This document shows positions 35,644 to 46,830 of a stretch of DNA of 64,000 nt, in pieces; positions within the stretch are counted from its first letter, which is position 1; every line of letters begins with the position of its first letter. Source of the DNA: Bisporella sp. PMI_857 (taxonomy: Eukaryota; Ascomycota; Leotiomycetes; Helotiales; Helotiaceae). The stretch is taken from assembly GCA_021307315.1 (NCBI GenBank), contig JAJSPD010000052.1:1-64000 (forward strand). The letters are read 5' to 3'. The position numbers and the translations under genes are program-made. The notes below the pieces were generated by a model. It made no database searches. It saw nothing but the letters and a program-made list of their open reading frames with translations, and was not told where the DNA came from.

Positions 35644-36528
35644 GCCCGCCTTAGTGCGTCGAAGACACGATCTCCTCTACGTAAAGTCAGTATAAACCAT
35701 CATAGTCACGTTCTTATCGAATAGTCTAACGTTGTCGATCTAGTCTGCCCAAGAACTATCCCAAGTAATATTCTGGTATAGCCAAATAGAACAAAGCCAA
35801 TAGACTTAACTATGATTTCACCAGATGTTACGCCTACCATTGTTAGTAACCAACCATAAAATCTACTTCAGGATGTCCTACTTGCAGGTGATCATTCTAT
35901 CGTACTTCTGGTTCTATCCTTCGTGCTGTCTGCAATTTTTACTACGAGATTAGGATAATCTGTGTTTGGCCGCGTCCGGCATTCCAGCGAGGTAGTGATA
36001 AGAGTATTGGGAAGATTCACGAACTGATTGAAAATCGCTTGGCTTGAAATGAGATGCAAGTCTTCCTTGTATAGCCATCTCCCAAAAGTGACCTCCAATT
36101 TAGAAATTTCGTAGCCCTAACATCGCTTGCTGACAGGCCCCTGGATTGGACTATTGCCTCAGGGGCATTTTTCATGCTTCCGGATAAGCCGCTGAACAGC
36201 CACTTCATTCTGCCAACTCTAAAGCACAGGGGACCCCTGCCCCAGAAATTGGATTGTATGGGCACCACGTCTAGACCCCTCCTACCGAAGGGCTCGCCGA
36301 CTACATCGACCAGGTCAGAGCTTATTACGGGCGAGAGAGGTAACTTCAGAAAACTCACACTTTTTCCGAGAGGTTACATGACGTAATTTCAGCCGCAGCT
36401 AGTGCCTGGAGGAGAGAGCTACTTCTCGTCATCTTAGCCTTGCTTCATTTTGTCAGCTTTAGCCGCGAGGTAGTAGTCGTGGTTCCTAGAGACAAAATTT
36501 TGGCCACACTATTCCGCTCTCATGGAAG
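35644..36528. other. Intergenic
   Basis: Apart from the zinc-cluster half-remnant at about 35640-35690 (minus strand) I see no coding or repeat structure. Confidence 0.5.
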
Positions 36529-37391
36529 TTGCCTGCAGCCCCTCCACCAAGTCAATTTCCTACACACACGAAGTCAAAGAATAATTCTACTTTAGGGGAT
36601 AGTCTATTGATCACATATATGAATGGTGGGAAATCTGATATTGCGGAACAAGCTGGAAGGTGCCATTGGCAATGGAAGATGGGTCGGAAAATGGTTCGGA
36701 AGATGGGTCTGATAACGAGTCGGAAGATGAGTCAACAGAGGGAGATCTAGAGCCGACAAATCTGGCACAAACTGCGACCGATACCGGCGCACTGGCGCAA
36801 GAGTTAGAGGAATTGCCGACACAGTCAAAGCAAGTAAATTCGAGCTACTATCTATCCTTACGAAATCCGAGTCTGCGGCTTCGAACCAAGAAATAACTTC
36901 GGCGCATCTGCTATCACGTCTGAAAACGAATAAGGAAATCGTCCGCACGGAAACGGATAACCAGTTGAATCAGCAGCTATTCATATGTCAAGAAGCTGGT
37001 TGTACGGCAACTCCATTTCAAATACAGGTCAGATCTTACTTCTTTGGTAATGCTATGGTCCTGCCTTGATGAAGTATCTGTTAGTATCTCATGCAGTCGT
37101 ACACTCTTCGGCCCGACCTCATTATGGCAGCGTAAAGGGCTGTCCCCGGAGTAAAGGAGGAAAGGGATTCAAGGGATTCAAGAGGAAGAATGAGATAATC
37201 AGGCATGCCCTTGTCCACGATTCTCCAGGATACGTCTGTCCGTTCTGCACCGACAAAGAGCGCAAGCACCCGAGACCAGACAATCTTCAAAGGTAACTCG
37301 TTTAGCGGAAGGTATACTTGGAAGTAATGGCTGATTGAAATCCAGACATGTCCGCATTCGCCACGCTGACAAAAATATAAATGAATTTTGA
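36529..37391 (+). pseudogene. C2H2 zinc-finger regulator, decayed
   Basis: Pieces in changing frames read as one protein. It begins PSQFPTHTKSKNNSTLGDSL. After a shift near 36658 it continues PLAMEDGSENGSEDGSDN, and after a second shift near 36830 it reads KFELLSILTKSESAASNQE and LFICQEAGCTATPFQIQ. A zinc-finger part follows (37081-37292: VKGCPRSKGGKGFK, KNEIIRHALVHDSPGYVCPFC), then an intron at 37293-37345 and the end RHVRIRHADKNINEF. The first finger has Gly where a Cys is expected (HYGSVKGC), and GFK is duplicated. Two frameshifts, an unclear junction near 37028-37070 and the lost Cys indicate a pseudogene. The family is one I associate with Leotiomycetes and Sordariomycetes. Confidence 0.65.
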
Positions 37392-38290
37392 TCCGAGAGG
37401 TGCTTTCCCAAAGACGAAATACATCCAACAATTTTCGAAGATAAAGAAGAGCAACTCTAAATACACCACGTAGTATTGTTTTGGGTCTCCATCTCTTGTC
37501 ATGAGAAAGCGACTACACATCTTTCTTATTGAACCTTATGAACCGCTGCTGTCAAGCCTTCTCCCTTGGTCATAAATATTTCTCTTTCTGTATCGAGATT
37601 GCTTTCAGATGGTCGCCTCCACATCACCGATTTTGATAATGTTTGTTAGCATCGTTCTGTGTTATATATAGCCACTGCCAGAGTATCCCCTTCAGAATTG
37701 CGGAACCCGTGATTATGGTACTGTATCCACTGCGTTGCTGAGTACCAACTGACATTCTGTCTTTCTTGAGCTTTCTGCACCGGCATTGTGGATAGATTAT
37801 TATTGTTGATATCAGGGTGTGCCGAGCTGTCCCGCTTGTCTCACTGTTCATCTCGAATATCTTGGACAGCGGTTCGGCTAAGTATTTTACATCCCTACCA
37901 TAATCGCTCTTATATTCTCTTTCACTGAGTTTGAAGAAGTTTCTATCAAGGCTTCGTTGGTGATTTTTGCTGTGATAAGTTTTACAAGGCGTTTTAAGCT
38001 ACAATACTAAATGTTCATAACTCAGGTCAAGTGGGTGCTTCTTGCTTGGGCATTGCAGAAGCACAGCATCCGGGCATCTTCAGCTTACGCCACTGTTGGG
38101 ATAATATTATATCGTGTCTATACAGACTTGCTAATCAGGTTGAGAACTCATGGCTTATTTCGTCTGATATTTATGCTGTCAAGATATTGATCAGAAAAGA
38201 ATTGAATTCAACAGACAAGATGTTCGAGCGGAACGAAAAAGTGTATCTGTATGGAACTCATTCGTAACTCGGACACGATGGATATAGAGG
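37392..38290. other. Intergenic
   Basis: No supported gene. A + strand frame at 38031-38267 precedes the F-box-type pseudogene but does not look like its N-terminus. Confidence 0.45.
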
Positions 38291-39387
38291 GTGGGTAACA
38301 TATGGCTACAGGTTCGACACAGAAATTTCGACACAGAAATGTGGTTCGATCCTGAACTTTTGCTCCTGGAGATCGTCGGCAGAGGGATCAATCCAGCGGT
38401 ATGTTTTGAGATTCTGGGGGATTGCTTCTACGCCGTTTCAAATCGGGCAATGTTCCAAGAGGACAAAATAGAATGGAATTCGTATGGACAGCTCTCCGCC
38501 TGTATGTCCATGAGAAGACTGGTGATGTTATGATCGTGGAGGGTCGAAGGGAATCACTTCTGTGTCGCCGTAAAGCCAGACGGACCTTCTACATCATAAT
38601 CATTCCACCTACGGATGCTTCCAGTGACTACCAATGCCAATAGCCTTAGTCTTCTTCAGTGCCTTTTAGCACCACCAACTCTTACACTACGACTACCTCA
38701 CCAGTCCACCCATCTATTAGGTCATCCGGTTCGGGTGGATGCAACCACAATGTCCCCTTTTTTCCAAATAATCCACTTACCAAGCTGTTAGAACCTGGCG
38801 ATCGGCCATTTTATATGTCTCTGCCCTCGCGTAAAGCCCACAGCATACATAAGCCTCTTGAATTTTCCAGGTATCCTGTACGCCACTTTCACCCCGCCGC
38901 CATGGCATACCTTGAACCAGTAGATGACCCTCTACCGGGAAATCCTCATGGAAGGCAACGACTTCGACTTCGAGCTGGATCTGGAAAGCTCGGATCACCT
39001 TTGGTTTATCCGCTTGGCCCAGGGGAAAAGGGATTAGGGTTACTTCGACCGCCGTCAGATGACGTTGATATCGCAGTGCTGGAGATGTTCTGTGAGCAAC
39101 CGATTCAATATTGGCCCCGACCTCAAGATTCAAAGAAGCCTTATAGAGACTGGGACGCGGTTGATGGAACTCTAAACCCGCCTAGTCACATCGGAGATGT
39201 AGAAGGCATAATAATGGATGATAAGGGTCTGGTCTATGCCACCAGTGGTGGCGACAATCTGAGAGCCTTGGTATTGATCGGCTTTGACCCGGGCACCAAC
39301 GAACTTATTCATCCTTCCATGACTGTTATTGTAGACTATGTCCCTCCGTCGGTTCCAAAAACCGGTCCAGCCTTTAGCGGTGAATGA
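38291..39387 (+). pseudogene. F-box-family-like protein, decayed
   Basis: The first frame has WFDPELLLLEIVGRGINPA and CFEILGDCFYAVSNRA. A shift near 38480 leads to LRLYVHEKTGDVMIVEGRRE and RRTFYIIIIPP. Stops at 38641 and 38647 interrupt it. The longest piece (38659-39387) continues with GDRPFYMSLPSRKAHS, VRHFHPAAMAYLEPVDDP, RQRLRLRAGS, LRPPSDDVDIAVLEMF and GLVYATSGGDN. I associate this wording with a large family of fungal F-box proteins of unknown substrate. The F-box itself (N-terminal) is not visible here. A fungus-specific family name other than F-box is possible. Confidence 0.55.
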
Positions 39388-41232
39388 CAATCCAATGCCT
39401 TACGAAAGAATCAACTTATTCTCTCACGTAGGGCTCGATAAGGCAAATGTGGTGAGTAAGTTCAACTTAAGGGCCAAAAGTGCTTAGAGGACAATGAGCT
39501 ATCCAGGGACGACAGTAGTGAACTTTGGTATAGATCTCCCGATTAAAGATAGAAGAGATATGCCTAAGAAGATTGAATGGCGCTGAGCCCAAGGTAGTTC
39601 TGGCAAGTGCTGCAACTTTAATCGGATTGGAGATCCATCACCAAGCAAATGCACATTAGGACAGATAATATGAAATTCAATAGTAGGAAGGGTTGTATAA
39701 AAGTAGGCTACGATATAGAGCTACAGGAGGTCACTGCTAGTTTTAGGGAGCGTTATGTGACAAAATGTCACATAATGCTCCTCCCCTAAACATAAATTTT
39801 ATAGGGTCTCGCTTCAGTGCCTCCGGCGTGACGTGACATTTTGTCACATAACGCTCCTCCCCTAAACATAAACTTTATAGGGTCTCGCTTCAGTGCCTCC
39901 GGCGTGACGTGACACTTTGTCACTAACGCTCCTCCCCTAAACACAAAAGTTATATGGTCTTGCTTCAGAACTTACAGCAAGGACATTGTTGGAATGCATG
40001 TACATAGTTTCATGCGTTCCATATCGCAAGGATTGTGGGTCCTCTACCATCTATATAACTACCTGGCAATAGGCCGTAGCTTAGAAGAATCAACGAATAT
40101 CGTAACCATACCAGCAAGAGCGTAGTCACAGCTACTACGCCTTTTGCTACGTGGTAGGTATTCGGACAGACATTAACATGTTACACAACAACCATCACTT
40201 AGCCACTACATGTGATGCATAACTTCTAGTCTCATCTACCAATTGAGCACATAATAGTAGAAATTCCACTCCATTCTAGAATCAGTAAGCTCTGCCCGCA
40301 CTTTGCAGATGCCGTTCTCTACTAGGATATTGTAAGGTCATCCACACCCAACTTGCTCAACATAAACAGAGATACTTGGTCATCCTACGTCCCCTATCCA
40401 CACCCCTGTGGGGAAGACATAACTCGCACCAGCCAGCTCCCGCGCAACCTCTGAACACAACCTCTGGACAAGTCATGTCTGAAATAATTTACATGCCTAA
40501 AATTCTGAGCTGCAAACCTGTCGTGCGGTATGGGCGGTCTGACTATTTGCCATCAACTATTCTCCTTTCGGTCTCCTGAGGGGATATCAGCCACAGTTTG
40601 AGACGAAATATAAACCGTGCCATTCTTTCTGAAGCGAAGCATTTGCCACTGCATATATGCTTACATGGTACGTATATCAATCCACCACCAGCCGTCAGAA
40701 CGGACGCATCTAAGGTTGAAGGCATGGTTGTCCAATATCGGCTCTATGACTGAGGGAGAAGATTGTGCTGCTATGGAGATTATGCGTGACTCTGGGTATC
40801 AGGAATAGCAAAATGCTAGGCGGAGATGTTGAATTTCCTGGTACTGCCGTAGATTATAGATTCGCTTCTAAGAAAAGTCAGTTCCAGGTAGATTCTATGA
40901 TGCGATTGCGCTCACCATTCGAATTACTTGAATGCTTCATGCGTGTTGAGTTTGTAAGCAAGAATACCATGAGGTGGTTGAGAAAGAACCGGAAGAGGGA
41001 CGCTCATACTCGTCCCCGTCATTGCTTGTGGATTCTGGGAAATTCAGGGGGTTTTGACTATAAATTATCACCTAGCGATAAGAGTGTTCCAGGGCCGTGT
41101 TTCTTTTGTTTTTTAGGTCATTGTTGTCGGATTTGAATTCCAGACACCCATTCATGCTAGCCTGCCGCCGCTTTTGGATATATTATAGACCGTCATTTCT
41201 TCTCATATTTTGCACACACACACAATTTATTA
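39388..41232. other. Non-coding stretch with one tandem repeat
   Basis: Contains the 76-bp repeat block at 39766-39968. A + strand frame at 40765-41136 has no domain. The rest shows nothing. Confidence 0.5.
39766..39968 (+). repeat. 76-bp tandem repeat, about 2.7 copies, led by a palindrome
   Basis: Units start at 39766, 39842 and 39918 with TGTCAC; the third ends near CTTCAG. Each carries CTCCTCCCCTAAACA and GGTCTCGCTTCAG. The first unit is the right arm of an inverted repeat around 39743-39790 (TTATGTGACA AAA TGTCACATAA core). Copies differ by only a few bases. Confidence 0.85.
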
Positions 41233-42645
41233 ACGCCCCCGGTGGCTAAGCCAAAAGGGCAACTATTGCTAATTTACAAATACATTTCTTAAAATAGAGC
41301 AATAACTCCTGAAGCCCATACAAACTTAGTTTCCCGCTTATGTCTCTTCTCAACTGTCTTATCTCAACGGATTCTCGTAGGTTAGTATTGTTAGTAGGCC
41401 AGCTTGAAGGCTATTCTCCAAGTGTTTAGCGTCCTATCCTCGGCGGCTAAAGCGGTGCCTGCTGTTTATGGCACGAGGTGATTGATGTCGGTCGGTGTCG
41501 GTAGTGGTGAGTTTACGGTGTCCTTTTTTGTGACTAGTCTGCATCCAGACGACCTGTAGCTATTGCGAATCGTATCGTGGCACGGACGGCTTTCATATCC
41601 GGGGTCCAGTTCTTGTCATCCGATGGCGATTTTCCTCCCAAATAAAATGAAATGTTGCTTCGATGGGTTTCCGTGCATTGGAGCATCTCCGTTCGGTAGG
41701 TAGACCATTTTCTACACTGGAAAAGGAAGTGGTCTACTGTCTCTCTCGCTTGTCCGCATGCGCACTGGTCTGACGCTGTTGCTTCTATGCGGAAAAGGTA
41801 AGCATTTAGTCTTGCCATACCTGTCCTAAGCTGGGCGAGTACGCTTGCTTCTTTCCCCGTTAAACGGTCGTATAACCGTCGCGTGTGTTTGCCTGGTAGC
41901 GCTGTATCAACCTTTTTAGAGTGTTTCCCAACCTTTTCCGGCAGGCTTTTGGTGCTGTTCAGTTTTGATCGTGCGATGTTAAGGGTTGTTGATTGCATCT
42001 TGGGGAGTTGTGCTTGCGCACCCGCACCCTGGCTGGTGGCCGCCTTTACTCTCTCTTTAGCTAACTTCAGGAGCTCGTTTTCCTCACTCGATGGAAGCCA
42101 TACAACTGTCATCTCGTTTCCGTCTCTCTTCAACGCTCTAATAGCTTCGTATGTGAGATAGACTTGTTGTTGTCCAGATTGTTGTCGAGGATGTCTGAGT
42201 GTAAGTACTGCTGCTTTGTTTCTTGTTAGTAGCACGATGCTGCGGTACCTGAGCTTTGGCAGCAGGCGTATAGCGTTTGCTATAGCACTCAACTCTCCCG
42301 AGTAAGGATTCTGCTCTGTCCTCATGCCAAGTGTAGAAGTAAAGGTCTCAATTCTCATATCACTTTGCACCGCCGTTCGGAATTCGATATTTTGCACAGC
42401 AGCCAAGTAAGGTTGTGTGACAAGGATGTCGACGGGGACTTCAAGCAACCCCAGACCCATCGTCTCCGATCATTAGCGTACTTGGCGATCAGGCAGGGAT
42501 TCGAATCTAGTGCTAGTAGCTGACTTACTATCCTCCCCCCTAAATAAACGTTAAAGTATGGGTCATATGGGTATTGCCAAGAGCTTTTGTCGCCAGTCAA
42601 GTTAAGAGTTTGACTCTTCTGCCCCATCGCTGCTAGCTCGTGCAA
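41233..42645 (-). mobile_element. LINE fragment (Tad/I-like), 5'-truncated
   Basis: Minus-strand remnant of a non-LTR retrotransposon. Coding lies at 42460-41534 and a 3' end at about 41233-41262 contains GGCTAAGCCAAAAGGGC, followed outward by a short TG-rich tail. A similar 3' word recurs at about 57312. The piece 42645-42461 upstream (LNLTGDKSSWQYPYDPYFNV, LGGRIV) is in another frame and may belong to a different repeat. Confidence 0.6.
41534..42460 (-). pseudogene. LINE ORF2 C-terminal RNase H region
   Basis: 308 codons open. The start resembles an RNase H fold (YSGELSAIANAIRLLPKL, RSIVLLTRNKAAVLTL). Then come KEASVLAQLRTGMARLNAYL and a Cys/His element, QCACGQARETVDHFLFQC, typical of the end of Tad/I-type reverse transcriptase polyproteins, which copy LINE RNA into DNA. 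The reverse transcriptase domain is missing, so the copy is inactive. There are no stops inside this piece. Confidence 0.7.
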
Positions 42646-42774
42646 GAAGGAAAAATGGGCATTAAGTGGGTTTTACAAGGAGCCGCAAGGGCATATAGCC
42701 ATTCAGAAGCAGCAATACCCATGGAGCCCACCCTTTAACCTCTATTTAGGGGGGAGGATAGTAGTGTATCATGT

Positions 42775-43105
42775 GATCTCCCCTCTCGACCCTCCTCTCG
42801 CCCCTGCTACTCCCCTCTCACCCCTGCTGCCTCCCTCTCGCCCCTGCTGCCTCCCCTCTCACCCCTGCTGCCTCCCCTCTCGACCCTGCTACCTCCCTCT
42901 CGACCCTGCTGCCTCCCCTCTCACCCCTACTGCCTCCCCTCTCGACCTTGCTGCCTCCCCTCTCGACCCTACTGCCTCCCCTCTCGACCCTGCTGCCTCC
43001 CCTCTCGACCCTGCTACCTCCCCTCTCGACCCTGCTGCCTCCCCTCTTGCCCCTGCTACCTCCCCTCTCACCCCTACTGCCTCCCCTCTCGACCCGCTGC
43101 CTCCC
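42775..43105 (+). repeat. 21-bp minisatellite, about 15 degenerate copies
   Basis: Unit close to CCTCCCCTCTCGACCCTGCT plus one base, with substitutions and a few deletions. Both strands stay open across it (Ser-Pro-Leu-Asp-Pro-Ala-Ala type reading on the + strand), which is an effect of the 21-bp period. It ends about 45 bp before the ATG of the next gene. Confidence 0.85.
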
Positions 43106-43149
43106 TTCTTCTCTCTTCTTTCTTTGGGCCTATTTTCCCGCGCGAAAAT

Positions 43150-45327
43150 ATGCCATCTCCTGTGTTGTCTTGGGAAGACTTTACGGGTATGCTGACTATG
43201 CAGTATGAGCTCTTCACTTCATTCGATCAACTAGAGCTTCGACACGAGGGTGTGCTTTCGTCATTCAAATCTCTGATCGATAGTGCCCGTCTACTCCGAA
43301 AAGCCACAGAAGCACTCCCACGGGCTATACATATCTATTCTACCTACGAAGACGCATTTTACATCATTTGCTGCGTAGCTGCGGGTTCTCCTACTGTACT
43401 CGGTAAAGTAAAAGAGAAAAACTTTTTCAATGAGATCGGGCGGTTATACAAATCCTTGCGCACGAAGCATGGAAAGGTACAGAAGCTGAAGTTGCCATCT
43501 AACCTTCGACCTAAGCAATCAAAGATAGTGCCGGAAAATGAAATTGCTCGCTGGCGCCTAGGAGCTGATGATAGCATACTCCCCGGCGATGCTAAATCAG
43601 GCAATACACTTCACGATGAACCAGAATCAGCAGTCGTCCAGGACAGTAAGCAGAAGCATTTGAGACTCGCCGATTCACTAACATTGGCAGATGGACTAAA
43701 ACACCCAAGAGAGTCGACAACCGAGCCTGAAGATCGCCAGTCTAAATCCCAACGATTAAGTTCGCCTAGAGCGACCATCGAGGGGGAACAAGTTTCAGAT
43801 GGTGATGGAATAAGTAGATCAGCTGGAGAGGAACAACGGCCGTTGCTTAGACAGCAACATAGTACTCATCAAGAGAGCGACGCTAGCATCCTTGGTCAGC
43901 AACTACCGAGTTTTGTTGTGGCAGAATCTGAACTGCAACCGCCTTGCAATAATGGAGTTCAATCAGTCAATCGGGGGAGTATGTAAAAAAATATTGTGTA
44001 CCCCGGTTAGACAATTTACTAACATTAGCAGATGCATCTAAACCCCAACGACTAGAATCACATTCAGCCGACGATGTCACCGAGAGAAGCGAACGGGCAT
44101 TGGATATACATGGTGACGGAACAACTGAGTCCACTGGAGAGGCTCAAGGGTCATTGTTAAGACAGCAATGTGATAGTCATCAAGAGAGCGACAGCGCCAT
44201 TCATGGTAAGCGACTTCAGAGGGTAAACGCAATGAAATTGACGAAGCACACAGGGGATCCACCAAACTCAGGGCATCCTTTCCTTACATCATCGAAAAGT
44301 AATTCGAACCTTCAAGTTCTCCTGACACCGGCCGAAACTCTTTATAATAGCCCATACAACGGTAAGTAATGAGTACCCGAATGCCGAATACTTTTCACGT
44401 TCAAGGCTACCTCCATTAATTTGTCCGCGTTGTTAACGTTAGCAGCAGATCAAAGAACATTACCTACGCCCCGTAGCGCATCTTCCATGAAAAGCATTGA
44501 AAATACACGTCACAATAATCAGCAGAACAAGTACCCAGAATATTCTGCACACTCTGGTGAGTGATATATAGAAACGTAGTGAGAAGGATCTAACGAGAAT
44601 ACTAGTTCCTCATTCCACTTCAGTTCTCTCTAGCACAGAGATGAACCAGCCACTACGCCAGAATACCCAAAACCAGTTGCATACTTCGCAGCAGAACTCT
44701 CAACAACAGTATTGTCAACAGCAGTATCGACAGCAGTATTATCAGCATTACCATCCACAATTTTATCCTCCTTCCCAGCATGGTTCACCGTCGGGGCCTC
44801 CTACTAGAGACAGTACAAAACAGACACAACATATCGCAGAGCATTCACTGCAGCTAAATTCGGGCCATTTAGGGCCACCAAGTGGGTTGCAAGACCGATA
44901 CAGAGGACCCAATGCTAATTTTGGGATAGATAACAGCCCAGTCGAGTGGTCACCATTGAAAGATGTGAAATGTTATGAGGGCCTATTCTTCGACTCACTA
45001 AAGAAAGTGGCCGGTTCTATGAGACTATCTCGAGATCCAGGTTTTTCAAACAGGCTGACCATAAACGAAGTATTTGTTGACCTTCCGGCAGCGGTCTTGA
45101 CGTTGCTAGTGGACGAAGTTGGCTCCTGTCTTGTGGAGAAGCTCTGTGACTATATCCAAATGAATCTGGAGAAAGGATCTGTATTGCACTTTCAAGGATG
45201 GTTTCACAATACCGTCAGTGTTGTTACGGCGAGCTTGGACATACCACCACCAGTGGTTGACAAGATTATTTCCGCACGTGCCAGCCCCACCAAAAAATTA
45301 GAGGGGCCTCGCAAGAATCAAGTGTAA
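43150..45327 (+). CDS. Unrecognised 657-aa protein, C-terminus from a transposon repeat
   Basis: Exons 43150-43978, 44032-44361, 44446-44556 and 44624-45327 total 1,974 nt. All three introns are in phase 1, two with clear TTAGCAG or CTAACATTAGCAG acceptors. I do not recognise the protein. Residues 1-120 look folded and mainly helical (LSWEDFTGMLTMQYELF, YEDAFYIICCVAAG). The middle is charged and Ser/Gln-rich, with an internal duplication across exons 1 and 2: LLRQQHSTHQESDASI against LLRQQCDSHQESDSAI. Exon 4 has a Gln/Tyr-rich run and then a folded-looking block (SPVEWSPLKDVKCYEGLFF, VFVDLPAAVLTLLVDEVG). The codons after 45247 lie inside the terminal repeat and end of the adjacent Tc1-type element, so the last 26 or so residues are transposon-derived. 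It is probably lineage-specific. Confidence 0.68.
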
Positions 45328-46710
45328 TTATTTCTATTGTACATCACCACAAAGCAGTCTTAATGGCTCTTCCACCATTTTCTGTAAGGCGTCTGCATCG
45401 GCCAGGCATCTGAGAAATGCGTTTTCGGACCTCAGTCATTGTAATTTTGTCCCATTCCTCTTGTAAAGCCTGTTTGATGTCTTCGTCCGTATCAAAGATT
45501 CTACGCCGTAAACGCTCCTTAATTATATTCCAAATTGCCTCAATTGGATTGAGATCTGGTGATTGCGCAGGGTGCTTGATGTTTTCAATCCAATTCTTGG
45601 CCTTAAGTTCTTGCGCGAGACCAGTTTTGATCATTCCATGAGAAGGATCACCATCTTCTTGCAAACGCCACGGGCCAGCGTCTTGGAGACGTGCTTTTTG
45701 CAAAGCGTTGATATAGACAGGTAAAAGACGATCGGTATAATACTTTTGTGTCATATGATTGCCTCCCACCTTCTTTTCAACCTTATGAGGCCTTAAAGCC
45801 TCCCATTCCTTCAATCGATCTTGATATTCGGATTCGGATTCTGTAGTTGGACGACGACGTGGTTTTGGAGCTCTCGGTGGATATTCTGTCGTATCTTCTT
45901 CGTCGTTATAAAACTCCAACTTCTCTGCCTTCTCGAACCAAGTAATCCACGCCGCGACGTGGAACGAAACACCCTTCTTTTCACCTCTTTCCATGATATT
46001 CTCGTCGTCGTAACGTGTTCCTTCTTCTCTCAAGATCTCACCAACAGCTTGCGAAGTAAGATCAACGTGTGCTTCGTCCGTATACATGATATACGACCAA
46101 AAATCTTCCATACTTTTGTCTTGGTGGTCTCTTCCATACGCAACACGCTCTTCACGGTTTTTAGTAGAGACTTCTTTCTTCACGAACGCCATTTTATACT
46201 TCCGGCCACCTTTAGTATGTTCCTTCAGCTTTCGTTGTAATTGTCGTTTGCCAACGGGTATGTGGTGGTAAGCAATTTGTGCCTCGTAAGTCTCAGTTCG
46301 TACTGGATTCCGTGTAGGATCAACAAGTGTTTTGCACATTGATTTTGTTACTTTTGACTTAGCTCCAAGCTTGTCAGACAAATTACGCGTCTTGCGCATA
46401 GCCCTGTACCCTAGATTCTCTCTCTGTTTCTTCCAATATCTCCCAGTTCCTTCGTCAATCTCGAACTCGCGGCATAACTGTCTCATAGACTTCTCAGGGC
46501 AATCTCGGTCGTACGCGTCATAAAAACGAGTTCTCTTTCGTGTAGTAGCTTCAGTACCTTTTGGCTGAGAAGGAGGGGGCGTATGGCGTTGAGTTGCGCG
46601 TGTTCGTGGTGCCATAGTGAGCTTCTAAAGGTGTTGTTTTGGTAGAAATCGCGATTTGGACTTTTTGGTGGGGCTGGCACGTGCGGAAATAATCTTGTCA
46701 ACCACTGGTG
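45248..46710 (-). mobile_element. Tc1-type transposon, apparently intact
   Basis: Perfect 49-bp inverted repeats at 45248-45296 and 46662-46710, containing CAGTGGTTGACAAGATTATT and then TTCCGCACGTGCC. They enclose one intact transposase gene. The exact outer limit is uncertain by about 3 bp because a clear TA duplication is not visible outside CAGTGG. The identity of the two ends and the intact frame suggest a recent insertion. The left end lies within the coding end of the preceding gene. Confidence 0.82.
45344..46615 (-). CDS. Tc1/mariner-type transposase (DDE)
   Basis: 423 codons without interruption, starting MAPRTRATQRHTPPP just inside the right terminal repeat. Residues 28-65 are a helix-turn-helix-like region (MRQLCREFEIDEGTGRYWKK). 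The catalytic core shows IMYTDEAHVDL (D180), LQEDGDPSHG (D323) and SPDLNPIEAIW (E359), about 35 residues between the last two, as in DDE transposases that cut and paste Tc1-mariner elements. An acidic, Arg/Pro-rich insert (about 235-285) separates the first two motifs. The stop at 45344 is close to the left terminal repeat, as expected for a compact element. Confidence 0.9.
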   Translation of the reverse strand: MAPRTRATQRHTPPPSQPKGTEATTRKRTRFYDAYDRDCPEKSMRQLCREFEIDEGTGRYWKKQRENLGYRAMRKTRNLSDKLGAKSKVTKSMCKTLVDPTRNPVRTETYEAQIAYHHIPVGKRQLQRKLKEHTKGGRKYKMAFVKKEVSTKNREERVAYGRDHQDKSMEDFWSYIMYTDEAHVDLTSQAVGEILREEGTRYDDENIMERGEKKGVSFHVAAWITWFEKAEKLEFYNDEEDTTEYPPRAPKPRRRPTTESESEYQDRLKEWEALRPHKVEKKVGGNHMTQKYYTDRLLPVYINALQKARLQDAGPWRLQEDGDPSHGMIKTGLAQELKAKNWIENIKHPAQSPDLNPIEAIWNIIKERLRRRIFDTDEDIKQALQEEWDKITMTEVRKRISQMPGRCRRLTENGGRAIKTALW

Positions 46711-46830
46711 CCACTGCCATCAGGATCAATTAAAATCGTGTTTCAGAATGCCACATTCATAGCCTTGTACAGTATGATGATGACAGATGTACCTGACGAT
46801 AGTTACTAGCCATTTTTGTTGACAATAATT

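Noticed and set aside
39766..39968. Possible CRISPR-like array
   Set aside because: Contiguous 76-bp tandem units without unique spacers in a eukaryotic context; the 21-bp minisatellite is rejected for the same reason.
42764..43195. 143-codon frame through the minisatellite
   Set aside because: Openness is explained by the 21-bp period; it overlaps the start of the better supported spliced gene in another frame.
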